This document shows, piece by piece, positions 49,491-58,186 of a stretch of DNA of 64,000 bases (within the stretch, counting starts at the first letter, position 1; each line of letters opens with the position of its first letter). Source of the DNA: Mucilaginibacter terrae. GTDB lineage: Bacteria > Bacteroidota > Bacteroidia > Sphingobacteriales > Sphingobacteriaceae. The notes below the pieces were generated by a model, which was not told the origin of the DNA, ran no database searches, and saw only the letters and a list, made by a program, of their open reading frames with translations. A program made the position numbers and the translations under genes. The DNA lies in NCBI RefSeq assembly GCF_031951985.1, contig NZ_JAVLVU010000001.1:2108001-2172000 (forward strand), given 5' to 3'.

Positions 49491-51203
49491 ATGAGCTTTA
49501 ATACCGACACTACCGAGGCTGTAGAATTAAACAAATACAGCAAAACCTTTACCCAAGACCCTACCCAGCCTGCGGCACAGGCCATGCTTTACGGCATTGG
49601 TTTAACCGATGAGGACATGAAAAAGGCTCAGGTGGGAGTTGCCAGTATGGGTTACGATGGTAACACGTGTAATATGCACCTTAACGATTTAGCCAAAATT
49701 GTAAAAGAAGGTATTTGGAACGAAGATTTGGTTGGCCTTATCTTCCACACCATTGGTGTGAGCGATGGCATGGGCAACGGCACTCCGGGTATGCGCTACT
49801 CGTTAATAAGCCGCGATGTTATTGCCGATTCAATTGAAGCAGTTACCGGTGCCCAATATTATGACGGCCTGATTACCCTGCCCGGTTGCGATAAAAACAT
49901 GCCGGGATCGATCATTGCTATGGGTCGTTTAAACCGTCCGTCAATCATGGTGTACGGTGGCACTATTCACCCGGGCCATTGGAAGGGTGAAGACCTGAAC
50001 ATCGTATCGGCATTTGAAGCTTTGGGTAAAAAGATTGCCGGCACTATTAGTCCGGAGGATTATATAGGTGTTATTAAAAATGCTTGCCCAAGCGCAGGCG
50101 CCTGTGGCGGTGTATATACAGCCAATACCATGGCAGCCGCTATTGAGGCGTTAGGCATGAGCTTGCCTTACTCATCAAGCAACCCGGCTTTGAGCGACGA
50201 AAAGAAAGCCGAGTGTTTGGCAGCCGGTAAAGCCATCAAAATATTATTAGAAAAAGATATTAAGCCAAGTGATATCATGACCCGCAAAGCATTCGAGAAT
50301 GCGATGGTGATCATTATGGTATTAGGCGGCAGCACCAACGCGGTATTGCACATGATAGCCATGGCAAAAAGTGTTGATGTTAAGGTTACCCAGGATGATT
50401 TCCAAAGCATCAGCGACCGTATCCCAGTATTAGCCGATATGAAGCCAAGCGGTAAGTATATGATGACCGACCTGCACAATGTTGGCGGCGTACCCGCAGT
50501 AATGAAATACTGCCTTAGCCAGGGTTGGTTACACGGCGATTGCCTTACCGTAACCGGCAAAACCGTAGCCGAAAATTTGGCTGATGTTCCTGAACTTGAT
50601 TTTGATACGCAAAAAATTATATGGCCTGTTGAAGCACCGGTAAAAACTACCGGTCACCTGCAAATACTTTACGGAAACTTAGCCGAAGGTGGTAGTGTAG
50701 CCAAAATTAGCGGTAAAGAGGGCGAAAAATTTGAAGGTCCTGCCCGTGTTTTTGATGGAGAATTTGACTTGATTGATGGTATACAAACCGGCCGGGTTAA
50801 AGCCGGCGACGTGGTAGTGATACGCAATGTAGGCCCAATAGGCGCACCCGGAATGCCGGAAATGCTAAAACCAACATCGGCCATATTTGGTGCGGGTTTA
50901 GGTGCCTCGGTAGCCTTAATAACCGACGGCCGCTTTAGCGGTGGCACCCATGGTTTTGTGGTAGGCCACATCACCCCCGAATCATATCGTGGTGGCACCA
51001 TAGCCCTGGTAAAAGACGAAGACCGCATTGAAATTGATGCCACTAAAAACAGCATCAACTTAATGATAAGCGAAGAGGAACTGGCCGCCCGCAAAGCAGC
51101 CTGGCAGCAACCGCCACTACGTGTTACCAAAGGCTTACTATACCGCTATGCCAAAACCGTAAGCACCGCCGCCGAGGGTTGCGTAACGGACGAAATAGCG
51201 TAA
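49491..51203 (+). CDS. ilvD: Dihydroxy-acid dehydratase IlvD
   Basis: It dehydrates dihydroxy acids to the 2-keto acids of valine and isoleucine. The 570-aa iron-sulfur enzyme has cluster cysteines in [11 protein letters not shown] near 130 and [16 protein letters not shown] near 203, and the C-terminal signature [12 protein letters not shown] near 475. The first cysteine lies in GNTCNMHL near 60. It is first of the ilv/leu operon. Confidence 0.96.
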   Translation: MSFNTDTTEAVELNKYSKTFTQDPTQPAAQAMLYGIGLTDEDMKKAQVGVASMGYDGNTCNMHLNDLAKIVKEGIWNEDLVGLIFHTIGVSDGMGNGTPGMRYSLISRDVIADSIEAVTGAQYYDGLITLPGCDKNMPGSIIAMGRLNRPSIMVYGGTIHPGHWKGEDLNIVSAFEALGKKIAGTISPEDYIGVIKNACPSAGACGGVYTANTMAAAIEALGMSLPYSSSNPALSDEKKAECLAAGKAIKILLEKDIKPSDIMTRKAFENAMVIIMVLGGSTNAVLHMIAMAKSVDVKVTQDDFQSISDRIPVLADMKPSGKYMMTDLHNVGGVPAVMKYCLSQGWLHGDCLTVTGKTVAENLADVPELDFDTQKIIWPVEAPVKTTGHLQILYGNLAEGGSVAKISGKEGEKFEGPARVFDGEFDLIDGIQTGRVKAGDVVVIRNVGPIGAPGMPEMLKPTSAIFGAGLGASVALITDGRFSGGTHGFVVGHITPESYRGGTIALVKDEDRIEIDATKNSINLMISEEELAARKAAWQQPPLRVTKGLLYRYAKTVSTAAEGCVTDEIA

Positions 51204-51210
51204 TTGAGCT

Positions 51211-51319
51211 TATTTCAGTTCCCCTCTCGAGAGGGGTTAGGGGTGTGTCCCTTCAAAGCGAAGAACACACCCCTGCCATCACACTACGCCAGCACACCCC
51301 CTCTCAAGAGGGGAATAAA
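51211..51319. repeat. Family C repeat between ilvD and ilvB
   Basis: CCCCTCTCGAGAGGGG, then TTAGGGGTGTGTCCCTT, ACACACCCC and CCCCTCTCAAGAGGGG make two hairpins and an inverted pair. The gap can be read in frame with ilvB (from 51179), but that peptide is only repeat sequence. Confidence 0.8.
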
Positions 51320-51343
51320 ATACAGACAACTAATAAAACTAAT

Positions 51344-53083
51344 ATGGAAGTTGCACAGCAAGACGTACTCACCGCACCTGAAAAGCAAACAGTAACCGAG
51401 CTTTCGGGTTCTGTAGCGCTTTTAGAAGCTTTACTTGTGGAAGGCGTTGATACCATTTTCGGTTATCCGGGTGGTGCCATTATGCCTATTTATGACGCTT
51501 TGTATGATTACAAAGAAAAATTAAACCACATCCTGGTCCGCCACGAGCAGGGAGGCATTCACGCCGGACAGGGCTATGCCCGTTCATCAGGCAAGGTAGG
51601 CGTCGTCTTTGCAACCAGCGGTCCTGGTGCAACCAATTTGGTAACCGGTTTGGCCGATGCCCAAATTGATAGTACTCCATTGGTATGTATCACTGGTCAG
51701 GTATTTGCCCATTTACTGGGTACCGATGCCTTTCAGGAAACCGACGTAATTAACATTACCACCCCGGTAACCAAATGGAACTACCAGGTAACCGATGCTA
51801 ATGAAATACCCGAGGCTATTGCAAAGGCGTTTTACATTGCACGTACAGGTCGCCCAGGCCCGGTATTAATTGATATTACCAAGAACGCGCAGATACAAAA
51901 GTTCGACTTTAAAGGTTATACACCTTGTAACCATATCCGTAGCTATCGCCCAAAACCTATTGTTCGCGCTCAATTTATTGAGCAGGCAGCACAGGTTATT
52001 AACGAAGCCAAAAAACCGTTCATCCTTTGGGGTCAAGGCGTATTGTTAGGCAGTGCCGAGCAGGAGTTTAAAACCTTCGTTGAAAAATCGGGCATCCCGG
52101 CTGCATGGACCATCTTAGGTGCAGGTGCCATCCCAACTGATCATCCTCAAAACGTAGGTATGCTGGGTATGCACGGTAACTACGGCCCTAACGTATTAAC
52201 TAACGAGTGTGATGTACTCATTGCCATAGGTATGCGTTTCGACGACCGTGTAACCGGCCGTTTAGATAAATATGCCAAACAAGCCAAGGTTATCCATTTG
52301 GATATTGACCCGGCCGAAATTGACAAGAACGTTCAAACCCACGTAGCCGTTTGGGGCGATTGTAAGGAAACTTTGCCTATGCTTACCGAACTGGTTGAGG
52401 CCAAACAACACACCGAATGGCTGGCTAAATTCGACGAGTTTACCCGCCAGGAAGAAGAAGCGGTTATTAACGCCGAGCTAAACCCGCAAACCGGCGAAAT
52501 GACCATGGGTGAGGTTGTTGAGCAATTAAATCACTTAACCAATGGCGATGCCGTTATTGTGACCGATGTTGGTCAGCACCAAATGGTGGGCTGCCGTTAC
52601 GCCAAATTCAATAATACCCGCAGCAACATTACCAGCGGTGGTTTAGGTACCATGGGTTTTGCCTTACCGGCTGCCATAGGCGCTAAGTTTGGCGCTCAGG
52701 ACAAAACGGTAGTTGCCATAATTGGTGATGGCGGTTTCCAGATGACTTTACAGGAATTAGGCACCATCATGCAAAGCGGCGTTGATGTAAAGATATTGAT
52801 CCTCAACAACCGTTTCCTGGGTATGGTGCGCCAATGGCAGGAGCTGTTTAACGAGCGTCGTTACTCATTTGTCGACATACAAAGCCCCGACTTTGTACAG
52901 GTAGCCAAAGGTTACGGCATTGCCGGCAAATGCATTAAAGAGCGCGACGAACTGCAATCGAGCCTGAAAGAAATGCTCGACCACAAGGGTTCGTTCCTTT
53001 TAGAAGTATTTGTTACCAAAGAGAACAACGTATTCCCGATGGTACCACAAGGTTGCAGCGTAAGCGAAATAAGATTGAAATAA
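51344..53083 (+). CDS. ilvB: Acetolactate synthase large subunit IlvB
   Basis: This thiamine-diphosphate enzyme joins pyruvate with pyruvate or 2-ketobutyrate. The 579-aa protein has the catalytic glutamate in VRHEQGGIHAGQGYAR near 65 and the ThDP motif GDGGFQM near 463. The ATG at 51344 (MEVAQQ) is chosen because upstream in-frame codons translate repeat DNA. The regulatory subunit gene follows after 49 bases. Confidence 0.95.
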   Translation: MEVAQQDVLTAPEKQTVTELSGSVALLEALLVEGVDTIFGYPGGAIMPIYDALYDYKEKLNHILVRHEQGGIHAGQGYARSSGKVGVVFATSGPGATNLVTGLADAQIDSTPLVCITGQVFAHLLGTDAFQETDVINITTPVTKWNYQVTDANEIPEAIAKAFYIARTGRPGPVLIDITKNAQIQKFDFKGYTPCNHIRSYRPKPIVRAQFIEQAAQVINEAKKPFILWGQGVLLGSAEQEFKTFVEKSGIPAAWTILGAGAIPTDHPQNVGMLGMHGNYGPNVLTNECDVLIAIGMRFDDRVTGRLDKYAKQAKVIHLDIDPAEIDKNVQTHVAVWGDCKETLPMLTELVEAKQHTEWLAKFDEFTRQEEEAVINAELNPQTGEMTMGEVVEQLNHLTNGDAVIVTDVGQHQMVGCRYAKFNNTRSNITSGGLGTMGFALPAAIGAKFGAQDKTVVAIIGDGGFQMTLQELGTIMQSGVDVKILILNNRFLGMVRQWQELFNERRYSFVDIQSPDFVQVAKGYGIAGKCIKERDELQSSLKEMLDHKGSFLLEVFVTKENNVFPMVPQGCSVSEIRLK

Positions 53084-53084
53084 T

Positions 53085-53201
53085 AGCCCCTCCCAACCCT
53101 CCCCGGAAGGGAGGGCTTTAAACCAAGCAATCATGAGCACAGAAATAAACAAAAATATAAGTTCCAAAGTCCTCCCTTCCGGGGAGGATTTAGGTGGGGC
53201 T
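53085..53201. repeat. Inverted family C pair enclosing the ilvN start codon
   Basis: Arm 1 (53085-53119) lies in the ilvB-ilvN gap; arm 2 (53166-53201) lies in ilvN codons 12-23. They pair over 22 consecutive positions (one G-T wobble) and about eight more after a bulge. The 46-base loop contains the ilvN ATG (53133). Arm 2 is nearly identical to 59421-59455. Confidence 0.85.
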
Positions 53202-53786
53202 AAACAGGAATATAACATTACAGTTTATACCGAAAACCAAATTGGTTTACTGAACCGTATTGCTATCATTTTTACCCGTCGTAAAATTAACATCGATAGC
53301 CTGAACACGTCTCCATCAGAGATTGAAAGCATTCACCGCTTCAACATCGTTATTAATGAAACCGAAGACGTGGTACGCAAACTGGCCCGCCAGATTGAAA
53401 AACAGGTTGAAGTACTAAAAGTATACTACCATACCAATGCCGACATTATTTGGCAGGAAATGGCGCTGTACAAAGTACCAGCCGATATTATTGCCGAAAA
53501 GGCTTCGGTTGAGCGTTTGTTACGCGAGAATGGTGCACGCGCGGTAGTTATCCGTAAAGATTATATCGTATTCGAAACTACCGGTCACCGCGAGGAAACA
53601 GATAATCTGATCAACGTATTGCAGCCTTTCGGTTTAATTGAATTCGTTCGCAGCGCACGCATCGCTATCATCAAAGACAGCGATGGCTTTAACCGGAAAT
53701 TACGCGAATTTGAAAAACGCGAACCGGGAGAAGACGTAATTGAAAACGAATACTTAAATCAACGCGACAAGGTATTTACCATGTAA
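53133..53786 (+). CDS. ilvN: Acetolactate synthase regulatory (small) subunit IlvN
   Basis: It activates IlvB and gives feedback control by branched-chain amino acids. The 217-aa protein has the ACT domain from EYNITVYTENQIGLLNRI (about residue 26), then the small-subunit C-terminal domain. Residues 12-23 (KVLPSGEDLGGA) are not family-like; they are encoded by a family C repeat inserted in frame. The start codon sits in the loop of a very stable predicted hairpin. No Shine-Dalgarno is seen. The stop overlaps the next start (TAATG). Confidence 0.92.
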   Translation: MSTEINKNISSKVLPSGEDLGGAKQEYNITVYTENQIGLLNRIAIIFTRRKINIDSLNTSPSEIESIHRFNIVINETEDVVRKLARQIEKQVEVLKVYYHTNADIIWQEMALYKVPADIIAEKASVERLLRENGARAVVIRKDYIVFETTGHREETDNLINVLQPFGLIEFVRSARIAIIKDSDGFNRKLREFEKREPGEDVIENEYLNQRDKVFTM

Positions 53787-54289
53787 TGGCTATGGAATTT
53801 GCAATTGAAATAGCACGCCACACCAGGTTAAACTTTATTAAACTGATAGAAGGTTTAAGCATTGAGCAATTAAACGTTATTCCGCAGGGATATAGCAACA
53901 ACATTGCCTGGAACTTTGCGCACATTGTAGCAGCACAACAAACGCTTTGCTACATACGCGGCAATGCTGAACCGCGCTTAGCGTTAGAAGCTATCACCAA
54001 ATACCAGAAAGGCACTCGTCCTGAAGATTTTATTACGGAGGAAGAGCTGGACTTGTACAAAGAGAAAGCCTTTACCCTGCTGGATGATTTGAAAGCCGAT
54101 GTTGACGCGCAGCTATTTAACAATTACGAACCGGTAACTACGGCATTTGGCGTAACCTTAAATACGATTGAAGATGCTGTAGCATACTTTAGCACGCACG
54201 ACAATTTGCACTTCGGTTATGCTTTGGCATTACGCCGTGCCGTGTTAAACATTGAGCAGGCAGCTGTACATAATTTTAGCGCAAACTAA
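53786..54289 (+). CDS. DinB-like four-helix protein
   Basis: A 167-aa protein of the DinB/YfiT-like superfamily, proposed metal-dependent hydrolases or thiol transferases. It starts in a helix ending NNIAWNFAHIVAAQQ, with a histidine near 47, and has HDNLHFGYALALRR near 140, placing the histidines where the family binds metal. It starts inside the ilvN stop, so is translationally coupled, yet has no known role in branched-chain synthesis. Confidence 0.75.
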   Translation: MAMEFAIEIARHTRLNFIKLIEGLSIEQLNVIPQGYSNNIAWNFAHIVAAQQTLCYIRGNAEPRLALEAITKYQKGTRPEDFITEEELDLYKEKAFTLLDDLKADVDAQLFNNYEPVTTAFGVTLNTIEDAVAYFSTHDNLHFGYALALRRAVLNIEQAAVHNFSAN

Positions 54290-54295
54290 ACTCAC

Positions 54296-54330
54296 AAACT
54301 AAATAACTTACAAATAACCCAATAACTAAT
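54296..54330. repeat. Family F repeat before ilvC
   Basis: AACTAAATAACTTACAAATA and CCAATAACTAATAAC lie 10-45 bases before the ilvC ATG, like those before mraY and the GNAT gene. Confidence 0.65.
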
Positions 54331-54339
54331 AACATAGAA

Positions 54340-55398
54340 ATGGCACAATTAAATTTTGGCGGTACTGAAGAAAACGTAGTAACCCGCGACGAATTTCCTT
54401 TATCGAAAGCACAGGAAGTGCTTAAAAATGAAGTAGTAGCGGTAATTGGCTACGGTGTTCAAGGTCCTGGTCAGGCGTTAAACCAAAAAGATAACGGCAT
54501 CAACGTTATTGTTGGTCAGCGTAAAAACTCAAAAACCTGGGATAAAGCAGTAGCCGACGGTTTTGTACCCGGCGAAACTTTATTTGAAATTGAAGAAGCC
54601 CTTGAAAAAGGAACTATCATTTGCTACCTGTTGAGCGATGCCGCCCAGATTGAACTTTGGCCAACTGTTAAAAAACACTTAACTCCGGGCAAAGCCCTTT
54701 ATTTCTCTCACGGTTTTGGTATTACCTTCAACGAGCAAACCGGCATCATACCTCCTGCCGATGTTGACGTGTTCCTGGTAGCTCCTAAAGGTTCAGGCAC
54801 TTCGTTACGCCGTATGTTCTTGCAAGGCCGTGGCTTAAACTCAAGCTACGCTATCTTCCAGGATGCTACCGGTAAAGCATTTGAGCGCGTTATTGCATTA
54901 GGTATTGCCGTTGGTAGCGGTTACCTGTTCGAAACCGATTTCCGTAAAGAAGTATACAGCGATTTAACCGGCGAGCGTGGTACGCTGATGGGTTGTATCC
55001 AGGGTATTTTTGCAGCACAGTTCGAGGTATTACGTTCAAAAGGTCACTCACCTTCTGAAGCCTTTAACGAAACCGTTGAAGAATTAACCCAATCATTAAT
55101 GCCATTGGTTGCCGAAAACGGTATGGACTGGATGTATGCCAACTGCTCTACCACTGCACAACGCGGTGCGTTAGACTGGTGGAAAAAATTCCGTGATGCC
55201 ACTAAACCGGTATTCGAAGAATTATACGAAAGCGTAGCTACCGGTAAAGAGTCACAGCGCTCTATCGACAGCAACAGCCAGCCAGATTACCGCGAAAAAC
55301 TGAACGAAGAGCTTCGTGAGCTTCGCGAAAGTGAATTATGGCAAGCTGGTAAAACTGTACGCAGCTTACGCCCTGAAAACCAGGAAGTAGAAGCATAA
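54340..55398 (+). CDS. ilvC: Ketol-acid reductoisomerase IlvC
   Basis: It isomerises and reduces acetolactate and acetohydroxybutyrate using NADPH and Mg2+. The 352-aa protein has the Rossmann motif GYGVQGPGQ near 38, the metal-site region DLTGERGTLMG near 208, and SGYLFETDF. GQRKNSKTW after strand 2 carries the residues expected for NADPH preference. The length is close to class I enzymes. Confidence 0.95.
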   Translation: MAQLNFGGTEENVVTRDEFPLSKAQEVLKNEVVAVIGYGVQGPGQALNQKDNGINVIVGQRKNSKTWDKAVADGFVPGETLFEIEEALEKGTIICYLLSDAAQIELWPTVKKHLTPGKALYFSHGFGITFNEQTGIIPPADVDVFLVAPKGSGTSLRRMFLQGRGLNSSYAIFQDATGKAFERVIALGIAVGSGYLFETDFRKEVYSDLTGERGTLMGCIQGIFAAQFEVLRSKGHSPSEAFNETVEELTQSLMPLVAENGMDWMYANCSTTAQRGALDWWKKFRDATKPVFEELYESVATGKESQRSIDSNSQPDYREKLNEELRELRESELWQAGKTVRSLRPENQEVEA

Positions 55399-55407
55399 TT
55401 TTTTAAG

Positions 55408-55574
55408 TAGTATAAAGTAGTAAGTACTTAGTAAAAAGACAGGAAACATCTATCTTTTACAGGCACTTACTACTTGTTACTACTAAGTATAGAGTAGCAA
55501 GTACTTAGTTTAAAGATGGAACAACATCTATATTATACAGGTACTTACTACTTTATACTTACTACTTTATACTA
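55408..55574. repeat. Family E tandem palindromes before leuC
   Basis: Outer arms TAGTATAAAGTAGTAAGTA (55408-55426) and its exact complement (55556-55574) are 19 bp. Inside, two related units start with AAGTACTTAG (55422 and 55499, 77 bases apart) and end CACTTACTACT / TACTTACTACT. It ends ten bases before leuC, followed by a Shine-Dalgarno-like AGAGGA. Confidence 0.85.
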
Positions 55575-55583
55575 AAAGAGGAA

Positions 55584-56990
55584 ATGGGACAAACATTATT
55601 CGATAAAATTTGGGACGCCCACATTGTAAGCAGCAATGAGGGCTTTCCTGATATTTTATACATCGATACACATTTTATACACGAGGTAACCAGTCCGCAG
55701 GCATTTGATGGCTTGCGCCAGCGTGGTTTACCCGTTTTCAGGCCAAAACAAACTGTGGCCACAGCCGACCACAACGTACCTACCTGGGATCAGCACTTGC
55801 CTATTAAAGAAGAGCTATCGCGTTACCAGGTTGATATGCTTACCAAAAACTGTGCAGAGTTTGGCATCGAGCTTTACGGCTTAGGTCACCCTTACCAGGG
55901 CATTGTGCACGTAATTGGTCCTGAGCTGGGCATTACCCGCCCGGGCTGTACTTATGTGTGCGGCGATAGCCACACCTCTACCCATGGCGCTTTTGGCGCT
56001 ATTGCGTTTGGTATAGGCACTTCACAAGTTGAACAGGTTATGGCAACGCAATGCCTGTTACAGCAACGCCCTAAACGCATGAAAATTGAAGTGAATGGAC
56101 AACTTCAAAAAGGCGTAGGCGCAAAAGACATCATCCTGTATATAATCTCTAAAATATCGGCCGCAGGCGGTACCGGTTATTTTGTGGAGTATGCAGGCGA
56201 CACTATCCGCTCGCTGAGCATGGAAGGCCGCATGACCATCTGTAACATGAGCATCGAAATGGGTGCCCGCGGTGGTTTAATTGCGCCCGATCAAACTACG
56301 ATAGATTATGTAAAAGGCCGCGAATTTGCCCCTAAAGGCGAAGAGTGGGACAAAGCGGTGGCCTATTGGGAAACCCTATATTCTGATACTGACGCCCAAT
56401 TTGACAGCGAACTATACTTTGACGCTGCCGACATTGAGCCGATGATAACCTACGGTACCAACCCCGGCATGGGCATTGGTATTACCCAGCACGTACCCGA
56501 AACTGCCAGCTTCGAAGCCAAAGAACAAGGCTCGTACGCCAAGGCATTAACCTATATGGGTTTGCATGATGATGAATCGCTGATAGGTAAACCTATCGAT
56601 TATGTATTCATTGGTAGCTGTACCAACTCACGAATTGAAGATCTGCGCGAAGTAGCCGAGTTTGTAAAAGGCAAACACAAGGCCGATCACGTTACCGTAT
56701 GGGTAGTTCCCGGCTCTAAACAAGTACAAATACAGGCCATTGAAGAAGGCCTGGACAAGATATTTGAAGCAGCAGGTTTCCCGCTCCGCGAACCCGGTTG
56801 CAGCGCCTGTTTAGGTATGAACGAAGACAAGATACCTGCAGGCAAATACTGTGTATCAACCTCCAACCGCAACTTTGAAGGCCGTCAGGGACCAAACTCA
56901 CGTACGTTGTTGGCAAGTCCGTTAACGGCGGCGGCTGCGGCTATAACAGGAAAGGTGACGGATATACGAGAGTTATTAACAGCTGTCTGA
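55584..56990 (+). CDS. leuC: 3-isopropylmalate dehydratase large subunit LeuC
   Basis: It isomerises 2- to 3-isopropylmalate with LeuD. The 468-aa aconitase-fold protein has the 4Fe-4S cysteines in FIGSCTNSR near 346 and in [11 protein letters not shown] near 408, and [13 protein letters not shown] near 131. Its stop codon (56988-56990) is part of the left end of the GxxExxY cassette. Confidence 0.96.
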   Translation: MGQTLFDKIWDAHIVSSNEGFPDILYIDTHFIHEVTSPQAFDGLRQRGLPVFRPKQTVATADHNVPTWDQHLPIKEELSRYQVDMLTKNCAEFGIELYGLGHPYQGIVHVIGPELGITRPGCTYVCGDSHTSTHGAFGAIAFGIGTSQVEQVMATQCLLQQRPKRMKIEVNGQLQKGVGAKDIILYIISKISAAGGTGYFVEYAGDTIRSLSMEGRMTICNMSIEMGARGGLIAPDQTTIDYVKGREFAPKGEEWDKAVAYWETLYSDTDAQFDSELYFDAADIEPMITYGTNPGMGIGITQHVPETASFEAKEQGSYAKALTYMGLHDDESLIGKPIDYVFIGSCTNSRIEDLREVAEFVKGKHKADHVTVWVVPGSKQVQIQAIEEGLDKIFEAAGFPLREPGCSACLGMNEDKIPAGKYCVSTSNRNFEGRQGPNSRTLLASPLTAAAAAITGKVTDIRELLTAV

Positions 56991-57490
56991 ACCGGAATTT
57001 AAAGAATTAATAAAATTACCAGAATTGAATTTCTGAAGTTTAATGAGCACAAATAACAATACGCCAACACAGTTTAATGATTGTACAAGTACAATTATTG
57101 GCTGTGCAATGCGTGTTCATGCTACATTAGGTAAGGGTTTTCAGGAGGTAATTTATCAACGGGCGTTAGAAATAGAAATGGGTCTTGCCGACTTGAAGTT
57201 TGAACGCGAAATGTCGATGCCTATCATGTATAGAGATGAATACATTGGCACACGTCGTGTAGATTTCTTTGTTGAGGGTGAAATTATGGTAGAACTAAAG
57301 GCTTTAAGCCAGTTAGAAGACATCCATCTTGCGCAAGCAATAAACTATTTGGAAGCGTATCAGGTAAGGACAGGCTTACTCATTAATTTTGGCAGCAGCA
57401 GCCTGCAATTTAAAAGACTATTTAATAAAAAGATTAACCCGAATTTAAAGAATTCTGTCAATTCAATAAATTCCTAAAATTCCGGTTCAG
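56987..57490 (+). mobile_element. One-gene GxxExxY cassette with 40-bp terminal inverted repeats, between leuC and leuD
   Basis: The left end (56987-57026) and the right end (57451-57490) are inverted copies: the outer 14 bases CTGAACCGGAATTT match perfectly, and 33 of 40 positions match overall. The 504-bp unit begins within the leuC stop codon region and ends directly before the leuD ATG. A second GAATTTAAAGAATT word (57441-57454) lets the right end fold on itself. No target-site duplication was seen. Movement is inferred from structure; no transposase is encoded. Confidence 0.6.
57043..57477 (+). CDS. GxxExxY protein (PD-(D/E)XK_3 nuclease-like)
   Basis: A 144-aa protein of the GxxExxY family, named for GFQEVIY near residue 30-36 here. 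A nuclease-like core follows: [18 protein letters not shown] near 67-84 supplies the D and ExK residues of a PD-(D/E)XK site, apparently intact. The last ten residues ([10 protein letters not shown]) are encoded by the right inverted repeat. No function is known to me. It has no evident role in leucine synthesis although it interrupts leuCD, whose products form one enzyme. Confidence 0.85.
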   Translation: MSTNNNTPTQFNDCTSTIIGCAMRVHATLGKGFQEVIYQRALEIEMGLADLKFEREMSMPIMYRDEYIGTRRVDFFVEGEIMVELKALSQLEDIHLAQAINYLEAYQVRTGLLINFGSSSLQFKRLFNKKINPNLKNSVNSINS

Positions 57491-58075
57491 ATGACTAAGA
57501 TTTTTAAACATTTACAAACCTCGGTAGTGCCTTTGCCTATCGAGAATATTGATACCGACCAGATCATTCCGGCGAGGTTTCTGAAAGCCACTACCCGTGA
57601 TGGTTTTGGTAACAACCTGTTCCGCGACTGGCGTTTTGATGAGAACGATAATCCAAAAGAGGATTTCGTGCTGAATCACCCTACCTATTCGGGCAAAATA
57701 CTGGTAGCCGGTAAAAACTTTGGTTGCGGAAGCAGCCGCGAACACGCCGCCTGGGCCATTGCCGATTATGGTTTCGACGTGGTGGTAAGCAGCTTTTTTG
57801 CCGACATTTTTAAAGGCAATGCCCTTAATAACGGCTTGCTACCTATACAGGTGAGCGACGAGTTTTTAAAGAACTTATTTGAAGCTGTATTTTCAGATGC
57901 ACATGCCGAAGTTGAGGTTGATCTGGAAAACCAGTTCATCAAAATAGTAAGCACCGGCGAGCAGGAAAGCTTCGAAATTAATCCATACAAAAAAGCCTGT
58001 ATGACTAATGGCTACGATGATATTGATTACATTTTGAGCAAGAAGGAATTGATAGCGGAGTTTGAAACGAAATAA
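57491..58075 (+). CDS. leuD: 3-isopropylmalate dehydratase small subunit LeuD
   Basis: It carries the swivelling aconitase domain that completes the LeuC active site. The 194-aa protein has [13 protein letters not shown] near 20 and [13 protein letters not shown] near 75, both signatures. The ATG directly abuts the right end of the GxxExxY cassette, so its ribosome-binding region is cassette DNA. Confidence 0.95.
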   Translation: MTKIFKHLQTSVVPLPIENIDTDQIIPARFLKATTRDGFGNNLFRDWRFDENDNPKEDFVLNHPTYSGKILVAGKNFGCGSSREHAAWAIADYGFDVVVSSFFADIFKGNALNNGLLPIQVSDEFLKNLFEAVFSDAHAEVEVDLENQFIKIVSTGEQESFEINPYKKACMTNGYDDIDYILSKKELIAEFETK

Positions 58076-58088
58076 GTAATAATCCACG

Positions 58089-58172
58089 CGTCATTGCGAG
58101 GAACGAAGCAATCTCTGAACTTGGCATAAACGCCTTGCATCCGCAGAGATTGCTTCGTTCCTCGCAATGACG
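58089..58172. repeat. Complete family A palindrome (perfect 28-bp arms)
   Basis: Arms 58089-58116 and 58145-58172 are exact inverted copies (core GTCATTGCGAGGAACGAAGC) around a 28-base loop, in the leuD-leuB gap. One arm recurs identically at 9771-9798. Confidence 0.95.
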
Positions 58173-58186
58173 ATTTGAAATAACAA

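Noticed and set aside
50669..51130. Open frame of 153 aa opposite ilvD
   Set aside because: Antisense shadow of ilvD; proline- and serine-rich through reverse codon bias.
51179..51343. N-terminal extension of ilvB by 55 residues
   Set aside because: It overlaps the ilvD end and translates a family C repeat; the ATG at 51344 fits the family.
55408..55574. CRISPR-like array
   Set aside because: Only two diverged units, with palindromic words throughout and no uniform repeat-spacer pattern; no cas genes.
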